From JAHDHW01 sp964551455 (lineage in GTDB: Bacteria > Bacteroidota > Bacteroidia > Chitinophagales > Saprospiraceae), in NCBI GenBank assembly GCA_964551455.1, contig CAZKDA010000090.1, positions 1 through 17,808 on the forward strand: a stretch of 17,808 bases of DNA. The letters are read 5' to 3'. The translations under genes and the position numbers were made by a program. Below are positions 1-6,309 of the stretch, piece by piece. Position 1 is the first letter of the stretch. The number at the start of each line of letters is the position of its first letter. Below the pieces are notes generated by a model. It worked only from the letters and a program-made list of their open reading frames with translations, did no database searches and was not told the origin of the DNA.

Positions 1-1
1 T

Positions 2-892
2 TACAATTTCAGAAGGGAAACTGTCAATGCCATCGACATTGAAAAGATCAGCGTTGAAAACCCGCTGGTTTATAACCTTTTTGGCTCGCTCGATGAAACC
101 GAATCGCTGGTGCTTACCGAAGAAGACCAACTGGAGTTCATCCGCAACGTGGTAAAAGACGATCCGCGCATCCCCGAAGAAATCCTGGGGCAGTTCGACC
201 ACCGGAAAACGTATCTCTTTTTTGGTTTCGACCTCGAAAACTGGCAATTCCGGCTCCTGCTCGACGGCTTGAAACTGCGGGAGGAAAACACCACTTTGTC
301 GCCAAAAGAACTGCGTTACCCCGTCAGCGCCATGACGCGGTCTTTTTACGAGGAGCGTTTCAATTTCCAGTTTGTTGATAAAGAAATCGACGCTTTCCTC
401 GATGAACTAAAGGAAAAGATCGGCTTAGCAGAAAACCCCGATCAGCCGAAGATCACCCAAAAGGTATTTTTGATCTTTGATGAAAAAGACGATGAATTCC
501 GCGTCGGTCTTGAAAACAGCCTCAGCCAATTGCAAAGCAACAAAGACATTGAAATTTTATACTGGGAAAAATTCGCCGCAGGAACCGAAGAGGAGGAGAT
601 CCTGAAAAACCTGGAAAATGCCAATATCATTTTGCCGATCCTCAGCCCCAATTTTCTGGCGGATACAGACCTCAACGGACACATCCTGGCTATCGCCGAA
701 AAGCAGCACAATGAAGGAACGCTGAAGGTATTTCCGGTGGTTGCGCGACCCTGCGACTGGCGGGAAAATGATTTTCTCAAAAAGCTGATCCCCCTTCCGG
801 ATACCGCCGAGCCGGTAACCAGCAAGCTCTGGAATACCCGCGAAGATGCTTATTTTGAAATCGTTCGTGAACTCAAAAAACGGCTGAAATAA
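2..892 (+). CDS. SIR2-like domain + TIR domain protein, 5' end outside window
   Basis: The reading frame is open from the first bases of the window, so a GTG at 110 is not the true start; 296 residues are visible. Residues 1 to about 125 match the C-terminal half of the SIR2-like family used in phage-defence NADases. A 'PLVYNLFGSLDETESLVLTE' stretch is followed by 'LFFGFDLENWQFRLLL', the family's usual 'LLFLGYSLEDWDFRVL' element. The catalytic Asn/His of SIR2 lie upstream of the window and cannot be checked. Residues 154-296 form a TIR domain: beta-A 'KVFLIFDEKDD', 'ANIILPILSPNFL' and 'KVFPVVARPCDW'. In the TIR group as I remember it, a catalytic Glu follows the SPxFLxS motif by about ten residues; here that position (228) is Ile, so the TIR may be inactive and act as an adaptor or ligand-binding module. 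The stop overlaps the start of the next gene (TAATG), which implies translational coupling with the STAND NTPase. The likely role is depletion of NAD+ or NAD-derived signalling during infection; this is inferred from the families. Confidence 0.85.
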   Translation, partial: YNFRRETVNAIDIEKISVENPLVYNLFGSLDETESLVLTEEDQLEFIRNVVKDDPRIPEEILGQFDHRKTYLFFGFDLENWQFRLLLDGLKLREENTTLSPKELRYPVSAMTRSFYEERFNFQFVDKEIDAFLDELKEKIGLAENPDQPKITQKVFLIFDEKDDEFRVGLENSLSQLQSNKDIEILYWEKFAAGTEEEEILKNLENANIILPILSPNFLADTDLNGHILAIAEKQHNEGTLKVFPVVARPCDWRENDFLKKLIPLPDTAEPVTSKLWNTREDAYFEIVRELKKRLK

Positions 893-2859
893 TGGAAGGA
901 GAACTGACGAAAAGCCGCTATCCCGGTATCCGGGCTTTTGAGAAATCCGAGCAAAAGGTCTTTTATGGCCGCGATGTGGAGACCCGCAAGCTATTTTCTT
1001 TGATAAAAGCCAAACCCCTCGTGGTGCTTTTTTCGAAATCAGGCCTTGGAAAAAGTTCGCTCATCAATGCCGGTGTCGAACCGCTTTTGGAAAAAGATGA
1101 TTACCAAACCATCAAGATCCGTTTGCAGGACACTGCCCAAAAACCTGTCGAATCTGTCATCCAGGCTTTGAAACCTTTTCTAAACACAGAAATGCTGGAC
1201 GCTCACACCGATCAGCACAACCACGGGATTTGGGAATACCTCAGAGCCTGCGATTTTTCAAAAGACGGAAGGCCGCTTGTCCCGCTGTTGATCTTCGACC
1301 AGTTTGAAGAATTTTTTGAACATAACAAAGCAGACCAGGATGCACTGAACCTCGAACTGGCAGACCTCGTGAGCGAACGATTGCCGGAGCGCATCCGCGA
1401 TCACCTCCGTGCCATCCCTTTCCGCGAAAGGACTGCGGAGGAGTTGCAATGGCATTCGCCGATGCCTGTGAAGATATTGCTGGCTATTCGCTCGGATCGG
1501 ATCAGTCTCTTAGATGAAATGTCGGTTCAGATCCCGAGCATCCTCCAGAACAGGTTCCACCTCAAGCCGCTCAACCTCGACAATGCCCGTGCCGCCATCG
1601 AACAACCCGCACTTTACGACAAAGAAGAATTCGACACCCCGCCTTTCCGTTACGATGAAAAGGCCATGCAAATCATTCTCGAATATCTGAAAAACAAAGA
1701 CGACGAGATCGAATCTTTCCAGTTGCAGTTGTTGTGTCATTATATTGAAAAGAAAGTCCTCCGGAAACGGGAAGATAATGTGGCAGTTGTCGAATCGGAT
1801 TTCGGCGGAGCGCAAGGCATCAAATCTATTTTGAACAACTATTACGAAGCGGAAATCGAAGAACTGGAACCTGATGAGCGCCCCCTCGCCAGAAAATTCA
1901 TCGAAGAGGGTTTGATCGTCGGGAGCAGGCGGGTAGGTGTGAGCGAGGGCGTGGAAGCGAAAAATTTCGGGATCACACCGCAGTTACTCACCAAGCTACT
2001 GCAAAGTCGCTTGATCCGCGCTGAAAATACGCACCTTGGAAGGAGCTACGAACTGAGCCACGATACGCTGGTCGCCCCGATCCTGGAATCTTACGAGATC
2101 CGCCGCAAAGAGGAAGAAAGGATTGAAAACGAAAAGCGCCAACAGGAACAGGAACGACTGTTGAAAGTCGAAAGGAAAAAAAGGCGGAACGCTTTATTGT
2201 TGGCCGCTGCGGGATTTATACTGTTCTTTTTTGCAACGTTGTTTTACTTCAATGCCGAAGCCGCCAAGAAAAAAGCCGAAACTGCCGAAGAAGCCGCTAA
2301 AAACTTTTCGGAGAGCTTAAAAAGCACTTTGGATGAACTCCAAAAAACGCAGGAGGAAAAGTCCGAAGCATCCTTCCGCGAATACCTCCAGAAAGGCAAA
2401 TCCAACATGGAGATCGGACGCTACGAACAAGCCGCTGCGGATTTTGAGTTTGCCATGCAATTCAAACCCGAAAACCACGAGGCCGATTCCCTCAAGCAGA
2501 TCAGCATCAGCAAAGGCGGCGTCAAGGTGGATTACGACAAATTGATGAACGATGGCAACCAGGCGCTGCGGAGAAATGATTTTGTCACGGCGCTGAAAAA
2601 CTTCCGCGCTGCCGCCAATCTGAACATCGGCCAAACCGCTACCCGCGAAGCCCGGCTGAAAGCCGACGAATCCCGGCTGCAATTGCTTCCGCAGTTTAAA
2701 AAATTCGTCTCCGATGCCCAAACTTTCCTGAACGCCGAAAGCTGTGCCTTCGCCCTGCAATCGGTGAGCAAGGCTGAAAATTTAGCGCAATACCTCGATA
2801 AGGAAAGTATCCGGAATGAATTGGATCAAATGGTGAAGATCAGGGAGCGGTGTAGGTGA
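892..2859 (+). CDS. nSTAND-family P-loop NTPase with TM helix, coiled coil and TPR-like tail
   Basis: A 655-residue signal-transduction NTPase. It opens with the nSTAND1-type 'YPGIRAFEKSE..VFYGRD' (residues 10-28). The Walker A motif is 'SKSGLGKSS' (48-56), with Ser in place of the first Gly. Walker B is 'LLIFDQFEEFF' (132-142), with D136 and E139/E140. 'LLAIRSDRISLL' resembles a sensor/arginine region. The winged-helix end carries 'YELSHDTLVAPIL', typical of this family. A basic linker precedes one transmembrane helix (about 434-453), followed by an Ala/Lys/Glu-rich coiled coil (455-500) and two TPR-like helical pairs (about 497-540 and 552-582). STAND proteins act as ATP-driven switches that oligomerise on sensing a ligand. 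Here the sensor would be the C-terminal helical repeats and the partner the SIR2-TIR protein encoded just upstream, whose stop overlaps this ATG. The membrane helix suggests anchoring at the inner membrane. Function in phage defence is inferred from domain content and operon structure. Confidence 0.88.
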   Translation: MEGELTKSRYPGIRAFEKSEQKVFYGRDVETRKLFSLIKAKPLVVLFSKSGLGKSSLINAGVEPLLEKDDYQTIKIRLQDTAQKPVESVIQALKPFLNTEMLDAHTDQHNHGIWEYLRACDFSKDGRPLVPLLIFDQFEEFFEHNKADQDALNLELADLVSERLPERIRDHLRAIPFRERTAEELQWHSPMPVKILLAIRSDRISLLDEMSVQIPSILQNRFHLKPLNLDNARAAIEQPALYDKEEFDTPPFRYDEKAMQIILEYLKNKDDEIESFQLQLLCHYIEKKVLRKREDNVAVVESDFGGAQGIKSILNNYYEAEIEELEPDERPLARKFIEEGLIVGSRRVGVSEGVEAKNFGITPQLLTKLLQSRLIRAENTHLGRSYELSHDTLVAPILESYEIRRKEEERIENEKRQQEQERLLKVERKKRRNALLLAAAGFILFFFATLFYFNAEAAKKKAETAEEAAKNFSESLKSTLDELQKTQEEKSEASFREYLQKGKSNMEIGRYEQAAADFEFAMQFKPENHEADSLKQISISKGGVKVDYDKLMNDGNQALRRNDFVTALKNFRAAANLNIGQTATREARLKADESRLQLLPQFKKFVSDAQTFLNAESCAFALQSVSKAENLAQYLDKESIRNELDQMVKIRERCR

Positions 2860-2873
2860 TGTAAGGTTTGGGG

Positions 2874-2905
2874 TTTGTAGTTTGTAGTTTGTAGTTTGTA
2901 GTTTG
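2874..2905. repeat. Heptanucleotide tandem repeat (TTTGTAG)4
   Basis: Four perfect TTTGTAG copies (2874-2901) plus a partial TTTG follow the STAND stop codon by 14 bases. Short heptamer arrays like this are prone to slippage. No hairpin with a T-run is seen here, so the STAND operon has no obvious intrinsic terminator at this point. Confidence 0.85.
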
Positions 2906-2925
2906 CCGTGGGTTGGGTTCGTTGG

Positions 2926-3003
2926 TGTGGACGAACAGCTTGTGTTACACTGACTTCATTGTTGGCCTTTCAGGCCCAACGAGAGCTTTAATTGTTATGA
3001 ACA
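2926..3003 (-). repeat. attC-like imperfect palindrome C (end of array)
   Basis: This lies directly downstream of the TonB-C gene, four bases after its stop. On the minus strand it starts TGTTCATAAC (3003-2994), the perfect complement of the element upstream of the same gene at 3720-3711. Inside is a strong hairpin at 2961-2980 (GTTGGCC / GGCCCAAC, with one bulged C). An AACAGCT/AGCTTTAATTGTT pairing brackets it. The far end near 2926 (GTTCGTCCACA on the minus strand) is a poor match and is a guess. Confidence 0.4.
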
Positions 3004-3007
3004 GTTG

Positions 3008-3688
3008 TTATTTTAAGCTCATTTTTATCGGGATAATTTTACGAGTTTTCACAGGTATGCCATCAATTTTACCTGGTTCCCATTCATTTAAGGTTGATTC
3101 AATCAGCCTCATAAATTCTTCGTCGCAACCTCCTCCAATTTTCTTGATAATTGTATATGTTTCAACTTGCCCTTTTTCATTGATTATTAATTCTGCTACC
3201 ATTGTGCCTTCAATTTTCAGGGATACCGCTTCCTTTGGATAACTCATATTGGAATATATTTCTTCTATTAAACATTGGTCATGATTGACTTCTTTGCATT
3301 TTGATAAAGAGGGTAGTTCTTGTGGATTATGAAAAACTATTTCACCTTCTTTAGGGGTAAAGTTATCTGCTTTATATTCACCCCATACCCCATTTAATTT
3401 TACCAAATTCTTCTGATCTGAAAAAAAATCAATTTGCTGGAATATTACTGGAAGTACGAATTCTCCTTTCTTATTTATGACGCCCCAAAGTTCACCATCT
3501 TTGACATACCAGCCTATACTTCCATTATAATTTACTTGGTCAAAAGCTTTACTTTCATCTAGTTTACCATTTTCAGATTTGAAGACATATTTATTGAGCT
3601 TTTTCTGAAATTTAAATTCCTGCCCATTAACATTTAAAATTGAAAATAGAACCAACAGGATTGCTATTAATGTTTTAATTTTTTTCAT
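3008..3688 (-). CDS. Periplasmic WG-repeat / TonB C-terminal-domain protein
   Basis: A 226-residue protein. Residues 1-22 are a signal peptide with a Lys-rich start and a hydrophobic run ending 'NVNGQE', so export to the periplasm is expected; cleavage after Gly22 is likely. Residues about 58-90 carry a WG-type repeat ('LWGVINKKGEFVLPVIF'). The C-terminal 80 residues are a TonB C-terminal-like fold: 'YPKEAV' start, 'GTMVAELIINEKGQVE', then 'EWEPGKIDGIPVKTRKIIPI'. TonB proper has an N-terminal membrane anchor and a Pro-rich linker. Both are missing, so this is one of the many stand-alone TonB-C domain proteins of Bacteroidota rather than the energy transducer. The ATG at 3688 gives a complete signal peptide. 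The gene almost fills the unit bounded by the 10-bp inverted repeat at 2994-3003 and 3711-3720, as expected for a gene cassette. Its biological role is unknown. Confidence 0.85.
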   Translation of the reverse strand: MKKIKTLIAILLVLFSILNVNGQEFKFQKKLNKYVFKSENGKLDESKAFDQVNYNGSIGWYVKDGELWGVINKKGEFVLPVIFQQIDFFSDQKNLVKLNGVWGEYKADNFTPKEGEIVFHNPQELPSLSKCKEVNHDQCLIEEIYSNMSYPKEAVSLKIEGTMVAELIINEKGQVETYTIIKKIGGGCDEEFMRLIESTLNEWEPGKIDGIPVKTRKIIPIKMSLK

Positions 3689-3710
3689 AAGTATTAGTAT
3701 TTCTTCTTAA

Positions 3711-3881
3711 TGTTCATAACGGTTCTCAGCTATACGAATTCTATGTTAAAAGCAGGCGGGGTCGCCGTAAGCGGTGGCTTTGAGTGAACCTGCCTTTGGT
3801 GGGCAGGGTTGCTGTGAGATGGGTATGTCGGCATGGACGTATATTCGGTGTTGTACAACGAAGCCTTTGTTGTTGTGTGCA
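3711..3881 (-). repeat. attC-like junction B (long) between the mntA/hepT and TonB-C units
   Basis: On the minus strand it begins TGCACACAAC (3881-3872) and ends GTTATGAACA (3720-3711). The span of about 170 bases is long for an attC and has only partial internal complementarity. It includes a GC-rich inverted stretch around 3752-3832 (GCAGGCGGG ... CCTGCC ... GGCAGG). No coding sequence is convincing between 3689 and 3970; a 79-codon plus-strand frame at 3784-4023 shows no domain and overlaps the hepT end. Confidence 0.4.
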
Positions 3882-3970
3882 GATTTTCTTTATTTTTGAA
3901 TCAAGTAATCCAAATGCTTATAAAACGGAGTGTTCACAACTTTCACCAATAATCCTTTCTCAAAATCTAC

Positions 3971-4315
3971 CTATTTCAGCATTTTTATTAATTTTTCTTT
4001 TAGGTCCGGAAGATAATTTCTGATGATGTCGAATGAAATATTCGGGTCTATGCTTCGGTAATCATGGGCTATCCGGTTTCTTAATCCTGCAATAAGATGC
4101 CATGGAATTTCCGGATTCCCATCATTTAACTCCTTTTCTATTTTCTTACATTCTTCTCCAATTACCAGCAACAATATCTGGCAAGCATTAAAATTTAACT
4201 AATCTGCCAATTCAAAAAACTCATCAGCATCTTTAATTCCTTCAGTCTAAATAAAAATCTTCTCAATAGATTCTAATGCTGTAAGAATATAGGTTAGATT
4301 CTTTTTCTCATACAT
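3971..4315 (-). pseudogene. hepT: HepT-like HEPN toxin broken by two in-frame TAG codons
   Basis: Read from the ATG at 4315, one frame runs 114 codons to a stop at 3971 and matches the HepT (DUF86/HEPN) family throughout. The N-terminus is 'MYEKKNLTYILTALESIEKI', followed by '..DADEFFELAD', 'LNFNACQILLLVIGEECKKI' and the RNase motif R79-x4-H84-D-Y86 ('RNRIAHDY'). Two TAG codons interrupt it, at codon 23 (4249-4247) and codon 39 (4201-4199). The second sits where homologues usually have Gln (D-Q-LNF), consistent with a CAG to TAG change. Without readthrough only a fragment from an internal TTG (4174) could be made. The start overlaps the end of mntA by 8 bases, the normal coupling of this toxin-antitoxin pair. 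The Tyr in RX4HXY is the residue that MntA modifies in characterised systems. Confidence 0.8.
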
Positions 4316-4607
4316 AGATGACGGATTTCATCATTTCACTTTCAATGACAGGATTGATATACTTAAGATTTATGAGATCAATTTTTTGCATTTTGAACTT
4401 ATCTTTAAAAAATAATTCTAAGTCGTAAACCTCTTTTAATCCAAGTCGTTTGCCTTCAACTAATTCATAAACGAGATCAAGATCACTTTTGGCTGTCTGA
4501 TCATTTCTTGAGTAGCTACCAAACAGACCAATTCTTGAAATGTTAAACTTCTCACCAAGTTCTTTTTTACTATTTTTTAATTCATTGATAATAAATGCCT
4601 TATCCAT
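4308..4607 (-). CDS. mntA: MntA-like minimal nucleotidyltransferase antitoxin
   Basis: A 99-residue protein with the minimal nucleotidyltransferase signature GSx10DxD: G30-S31 and D42-L43-D44 in 'LFGSYSRNDQTAKSDLDLVY'. The family's third carboxylate is probably D77 in 'KIDLINL'. In characterised MntA-HepT modules this enzyme transfers AMP from ATP to a tyrosine of the HEPN toxin and silences it. The neighbouring toxin here is a pseudogene, so the antitoxin may be a relic under weak selection. Both genes lie inside one cassette-like unit with the palindrome at 4660-4730 just upstream. Confidence 0.88.
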   Translation of the reverse strand: MDKAFIINELKNSKKELGEKFNISRIGLFGSYSRNDQTAKSDLDLVYELVEGKRLGLKEVYDLELFFKDKFKMQKIDLINLKYINPVIESEMMKSVIYV

Positions 4608-4659
4608 TTTTAGATATCTATTAGTTCTTGTGATTGTAATTTATGACTTTTTTCTTATT

Positions 4660-4730
4660 TGCCGCCAACTATTGGCTACCTACAGTGCGAAGCGAATGCG
4701 AGCATTGATAGGTAGCCGTTGTTGTAGGCA
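4660..4730 (-). repeat. attC-like palindrome A (71 bp)
   Basis: This is the best-formed of the junctions. The outer arms are TGCCGCCAAC (4660-4669) and GTTGTAGGCA (4721-4730). The inner arms GGCTACCTA (4674-4682) and TAGGTAGCC (4709-4717) are a perfect 9-bp match around a 26-base loop. Two arm pairs separated by short unpaired spacers, at 71 bp, is the R''/L''...L'/R' architecture of integron attC sites. It is not followed by a T-run on either strand, so a simple terminator is unlikely. Confidence 0.55.
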
Positions 4731-4739
4731 GTCTTTATA

Positions 4740-5081
4740 TTATTTGATACCTTCAATTTTATCTTTATATACATTCACCAATTTGTGTGATTCGCTCATA
4801 ATGATTACATCTTGCCAACATGAATTGATTAATCGGTGAAAATCTTTCATACTTACATTGCCTATTCTAATGTGAATTACTTTTGGAGGAGGGTCTTTGA
4901 ATAAGATTCGATTAGAGAAATCACTGTCTTTTGTAATTATGGTTAAGCTATTCCCCTTGGCATATTCCCAAATATCTTTGTCTTTTGCTACTGGATTGAC
5001 ATCTATTTGATGAATATATTCTGATGTATTCCACAATTTAAAAAAATAGGGAAGGTTTACATCAATTAAGTATTTGGTCAT
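4740..5081 (-). CDS. DUF5615 PIN-like toxin of a toxin-antitoxin pair
   Basis: A 113-residue protein of the DUF5615 (Mut7-C-like PIN) family: 'YLIDVNLP' at the N-terminus with D7, 'DKDIWEYAKGN' with D36, and 'LTIITKDSDF' with D52 and D54. These are the acidic residues expected to bind metal in a PIN-like ribonuclease fold. The 'PPKVIHIRIGN' segment is also usual for the family. It lies five bases downstream of the DUF433 gene, the standard order of this module (antitoxin then toxin). The predicted role is a growth-inhibiting RNase neutralised by the DUF433 protein; this is inferred from the family, not shown by the sequence. Confidence 0.87.
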   Translation of the reverse strand: MTKYLIDVNLPYFFKLWNTSEYIHQIDVNPVAKDKDIWEYAKGNSLTIITKDSDFSNRILFKDPPPKVIHIRIGNVSMKDFHRLINSCWQDVIIMSESHKLVNVYKDKIEGIK

Positions 5082-5086
5082 TATTT

Positions 5087-5323
5087 TTACGCAGCTATTT
5101 CTCTAATTTTATAGTTCTTGTTCATTAATTCTATTGCAAATTGTTGGCAAGCTTTTATATCCTCTTTTTCTAAAATTGGATATTGTTTGAGTATTTCTTT
5201 TTCTGAAGTCCCATTAAATAAGAACTCCAATATTGTTTGAACGGTAATTCTCATTCCTCGAATTGTTGGTTTCCCATTACACAATTCGTCATCTATAGTT
5301 ATTCTATCAAATATATATTCCAT
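5087..5323 (-). CDS. DUF433 VapB-like antitoxin
   Basis: A 78-residue protein with the DUF433 pattern 'NGKPTIRGMRITVQTILEFL.NGTSEKEIL..YPILEKEDIKAC', a small winged-helix-like fold used by antitoxins partnering DUF5615 PIN toxins. It probably binds the toxin and autoregulates the operon. It is the first gene of its cassette-like unit. About 120 bases of AT-rich leader separate its ATG from the unit boundary at 5442-5450, enough to carry its own promoter. Confidence 0.88.
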   Translation of the reverse strand: MEYIFDRITIDDELCNGKPTIRGMRITVQTILEFLFNGTSEKEILKQYPILEKEDIKACQQFAIELMNKNYKIREIAA

Positions 5324-5441
5324 ATCAATTTAATATTAAGTAAACTTATGCAAAATACAAATTCTCTAAGATAGACGTTCAATATTTTTGCTCTAAAATA
5401 TTTATCGCCTCATAATCAGCGATTTACGAAATTTTCCTGAT

Positions 5442-5472
5442 TGCCTACAATTGTGGAAACGAACCACGTTTC
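5442..5472. repeat. Outer boundary of the cassette block with adjacent hairpin
   Basis: TGCCTACAA (5442-5450) is the exact reverse complement of 4722-4730, so the DUF433/DUF5615 pair sits between inverted ends 729 bp apart. Immediately outside is a hairpin, GAAACG (5456-5461) / CGTTTC (5467-5472), with a five-base loop. This may be what remains of an upstream attC-like site. Confidence 0.45.
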
Positions 5473-5483
5473 GTATATTTCTT

Positions 5484-5639
5484 CTATATCTGAACTCCAA
5501 TATCCCCATCAAACTCAGCCTTTGCAATCATAATGGAACTAAAATTCACACCATCCGATCGCATTCGGAAATCATTGCCGAAATAAAGCATGGAATGTTC
5601 AGCAATCGAATATACAACATTTTTAAAAACACACAGCAT
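5484..5639 (-). pseudogene. Possible gene fragment (51 codons)
   Basis: A minus-strand frame of 51 codons ends with a protein-like stretch ('FRMRSDGVNFSSIMIAKAEF', then 'DGDIGVQI') before a TAG. No family is recognised. It may be the last part of a truncated gene or chance. The 300 bases around it (5473-5838) hold no better reading frame. Confidence 0.25.
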
Positions 5640-5706
5640 ACATCTTTAAAATAGTCTTTGCTTATCCGACCCGCAGCTTCAAATGATTACATTTAGTGTC
5701 GTCCAA

Positions 5707-5735
5707 GTTTACTAAACTTTGAAAGTTTAGTAAAC
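5707..5735. promoter_or_regulatory. 29-bp near-perfect palindrome
   Basis: GTTTACTAAACTTT and AAAGTTTAGTAAAC are perfect 14-bp arms around a single central G. It has no T-run and no adjacent gene start, so it could be a dimeric regulator's operator left over from a lost gene, or a repeat. A smaller hairpin (CTTTTC-CTGA-GAAAAG) lies at 5775-5790. Confidence 0.5.
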
Positions 5736-5838
5736 GTAAATGGCGATCTAGCATGCCCAAAATTTGATAGATGACTTTTCCTGAGAAAAGCAAACAGTTT
5801 CAAGTTGTTATGGGAAATGGTTTTCAGCGGCCTATCTT

Positions 5839-5959
5839 TTTATACACGACACCGCATAGATTTCGGATTATAAAAATTAATCTATGCTTAGTCGGTATAA
5901 CTGTTCACTGAAAATTTCGGGAAAAGAAAAATCCGAAATTTATCCGTGAACAAGTATAT
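5839..5959 (+). repeat. Dispersed structured palindromic repeat, copy 1 (short form)
   Basis: It runs from TATACACGACACCGCATAGA (5841-5860) to TCCGTGAACAAGTATAT (5943-5959). Its right half folds on itself: TGTTCACTGAAAATTTCGG (5902-5920) pairs with CCGAAATTTATCCGTGAACA (5933-5952). The same sequence occurs inverted and enlarged at 15906-16075, and its ends occur inverted at 6310-6426. No ORF lies within it, which suggests a MITE- or REP-like non-autonomous element. Confidence 0.75.
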
Positions 5960-6272
5960 AGACTAATCCGCCTATTAAATAATTGTCGCGCTTGTCGGCT
6001 TCCAATTGTATCAGGTAGGTTTTGCTTTCCGAAAGTATTGTAAAAATCAAAACATTGTTCTTTGCTTTTCTGATTTCCCCGATTTGCGGATTCACCAGGC
6101 TGTTTGAGATGCCTTGAACAAAACCTTTAAGGTCAAACGACACACGAAAGGATTTGTAAAATACCTGCTCCATAAAACTGTCAGTAATTGTTTTTGAGGC
6201 AACTGCGGGATGTCTTCGTAGCCAATAAATGTATTTTCGAATCCCCAAAAAGTAATAATGCCCACCCCTCAA
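5940..6272 (-). CDS. Small unknown protein, 3' end formed by a repeat
   Basis: A 110-codon frame from a TTG at 6272. An ATG at 6173 gives 77 residues starting 'MEQVFYKSFRVSFDLKGF' and is the more credible start. No family is recognised. The visible sequence is a mixed alpha/beta-like protein with no signal peptide. The last codons (ILVHG-stop) are read from the end of repeat copy 1, so the gene's original C-terminus appears to have been replaced by the repeat. It lies between two inverted repeat ends that match perfectly over 21 bases (5939-5959 and 6310-6330). It may be a truncated remnant. Confidence 0.4.
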   Translation of the reverse strand: MRGGHYYFLGIRKYIYWLRRHPAVASKTITDSFMEQVFYKSFRVSFDLKGFVQGISNSLVNPQIGEIRKAKNNVLIFTILSESKTYLIQLEADKRDNYLIGGLVYILVHG

Positions 6273-6309
6273 TTAAATTCTGAAACTATTCAGCATTAAC
6301 TCTTTAAAA

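Larger units (their letters stand above)
2926..5450 (-). mobile_element. Candidate integron-like gene-cassette array (three cassettes, no integrase seen)
   Basis: Read on the minus strand, three units lie in the same orientation. Each begins with TTRxxxxCA or similar and ends with its complement, placed just outside its genes. Unit 1 (DUF433/DUF5615) runs from TTGTAGGCA (5450-5442) to TGCCTACAA (4730-4722), an exact match. Unit 2 (mntA/hepT) runs from TTGGCGGCA (4668-4660) to TGCACACAA (3881-3873), a 6/9 match. Unit 3 (TonB-C protein) runs from GTTATGAACA (3720-3711) to TGTTCATAAC (3003-2994), an exact match. In integrons, the 5' end of a cassette pairs with the R'' end of its own attC in exactly this way. 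The junctions between units are imperfect palindromes. No tyrosine-recombinase gene lies in the window, so this would be an integrase-less cassette cluster. The outer limits are approximate. Confidence 0.5.

Noticed and set aside
2874..2905. Short CRISPR-like repeat
   Set aside because: The heptamer copies are directly adjacent with no spacers.
3784..4023. Plus-strand small ORF of 79 codons
   Set aside because: It runs through the palindromic junction and the hepT 3' end, has no domain, and is better explained as non-coding.
4247..4249. Amber (TAG) reassignment as a sense codon in hepT
   Set aside because: Bacteroidota use the standard bacterial code and only this one gene needs it; pseudogene decay is simpler. 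Kept only as a remark.
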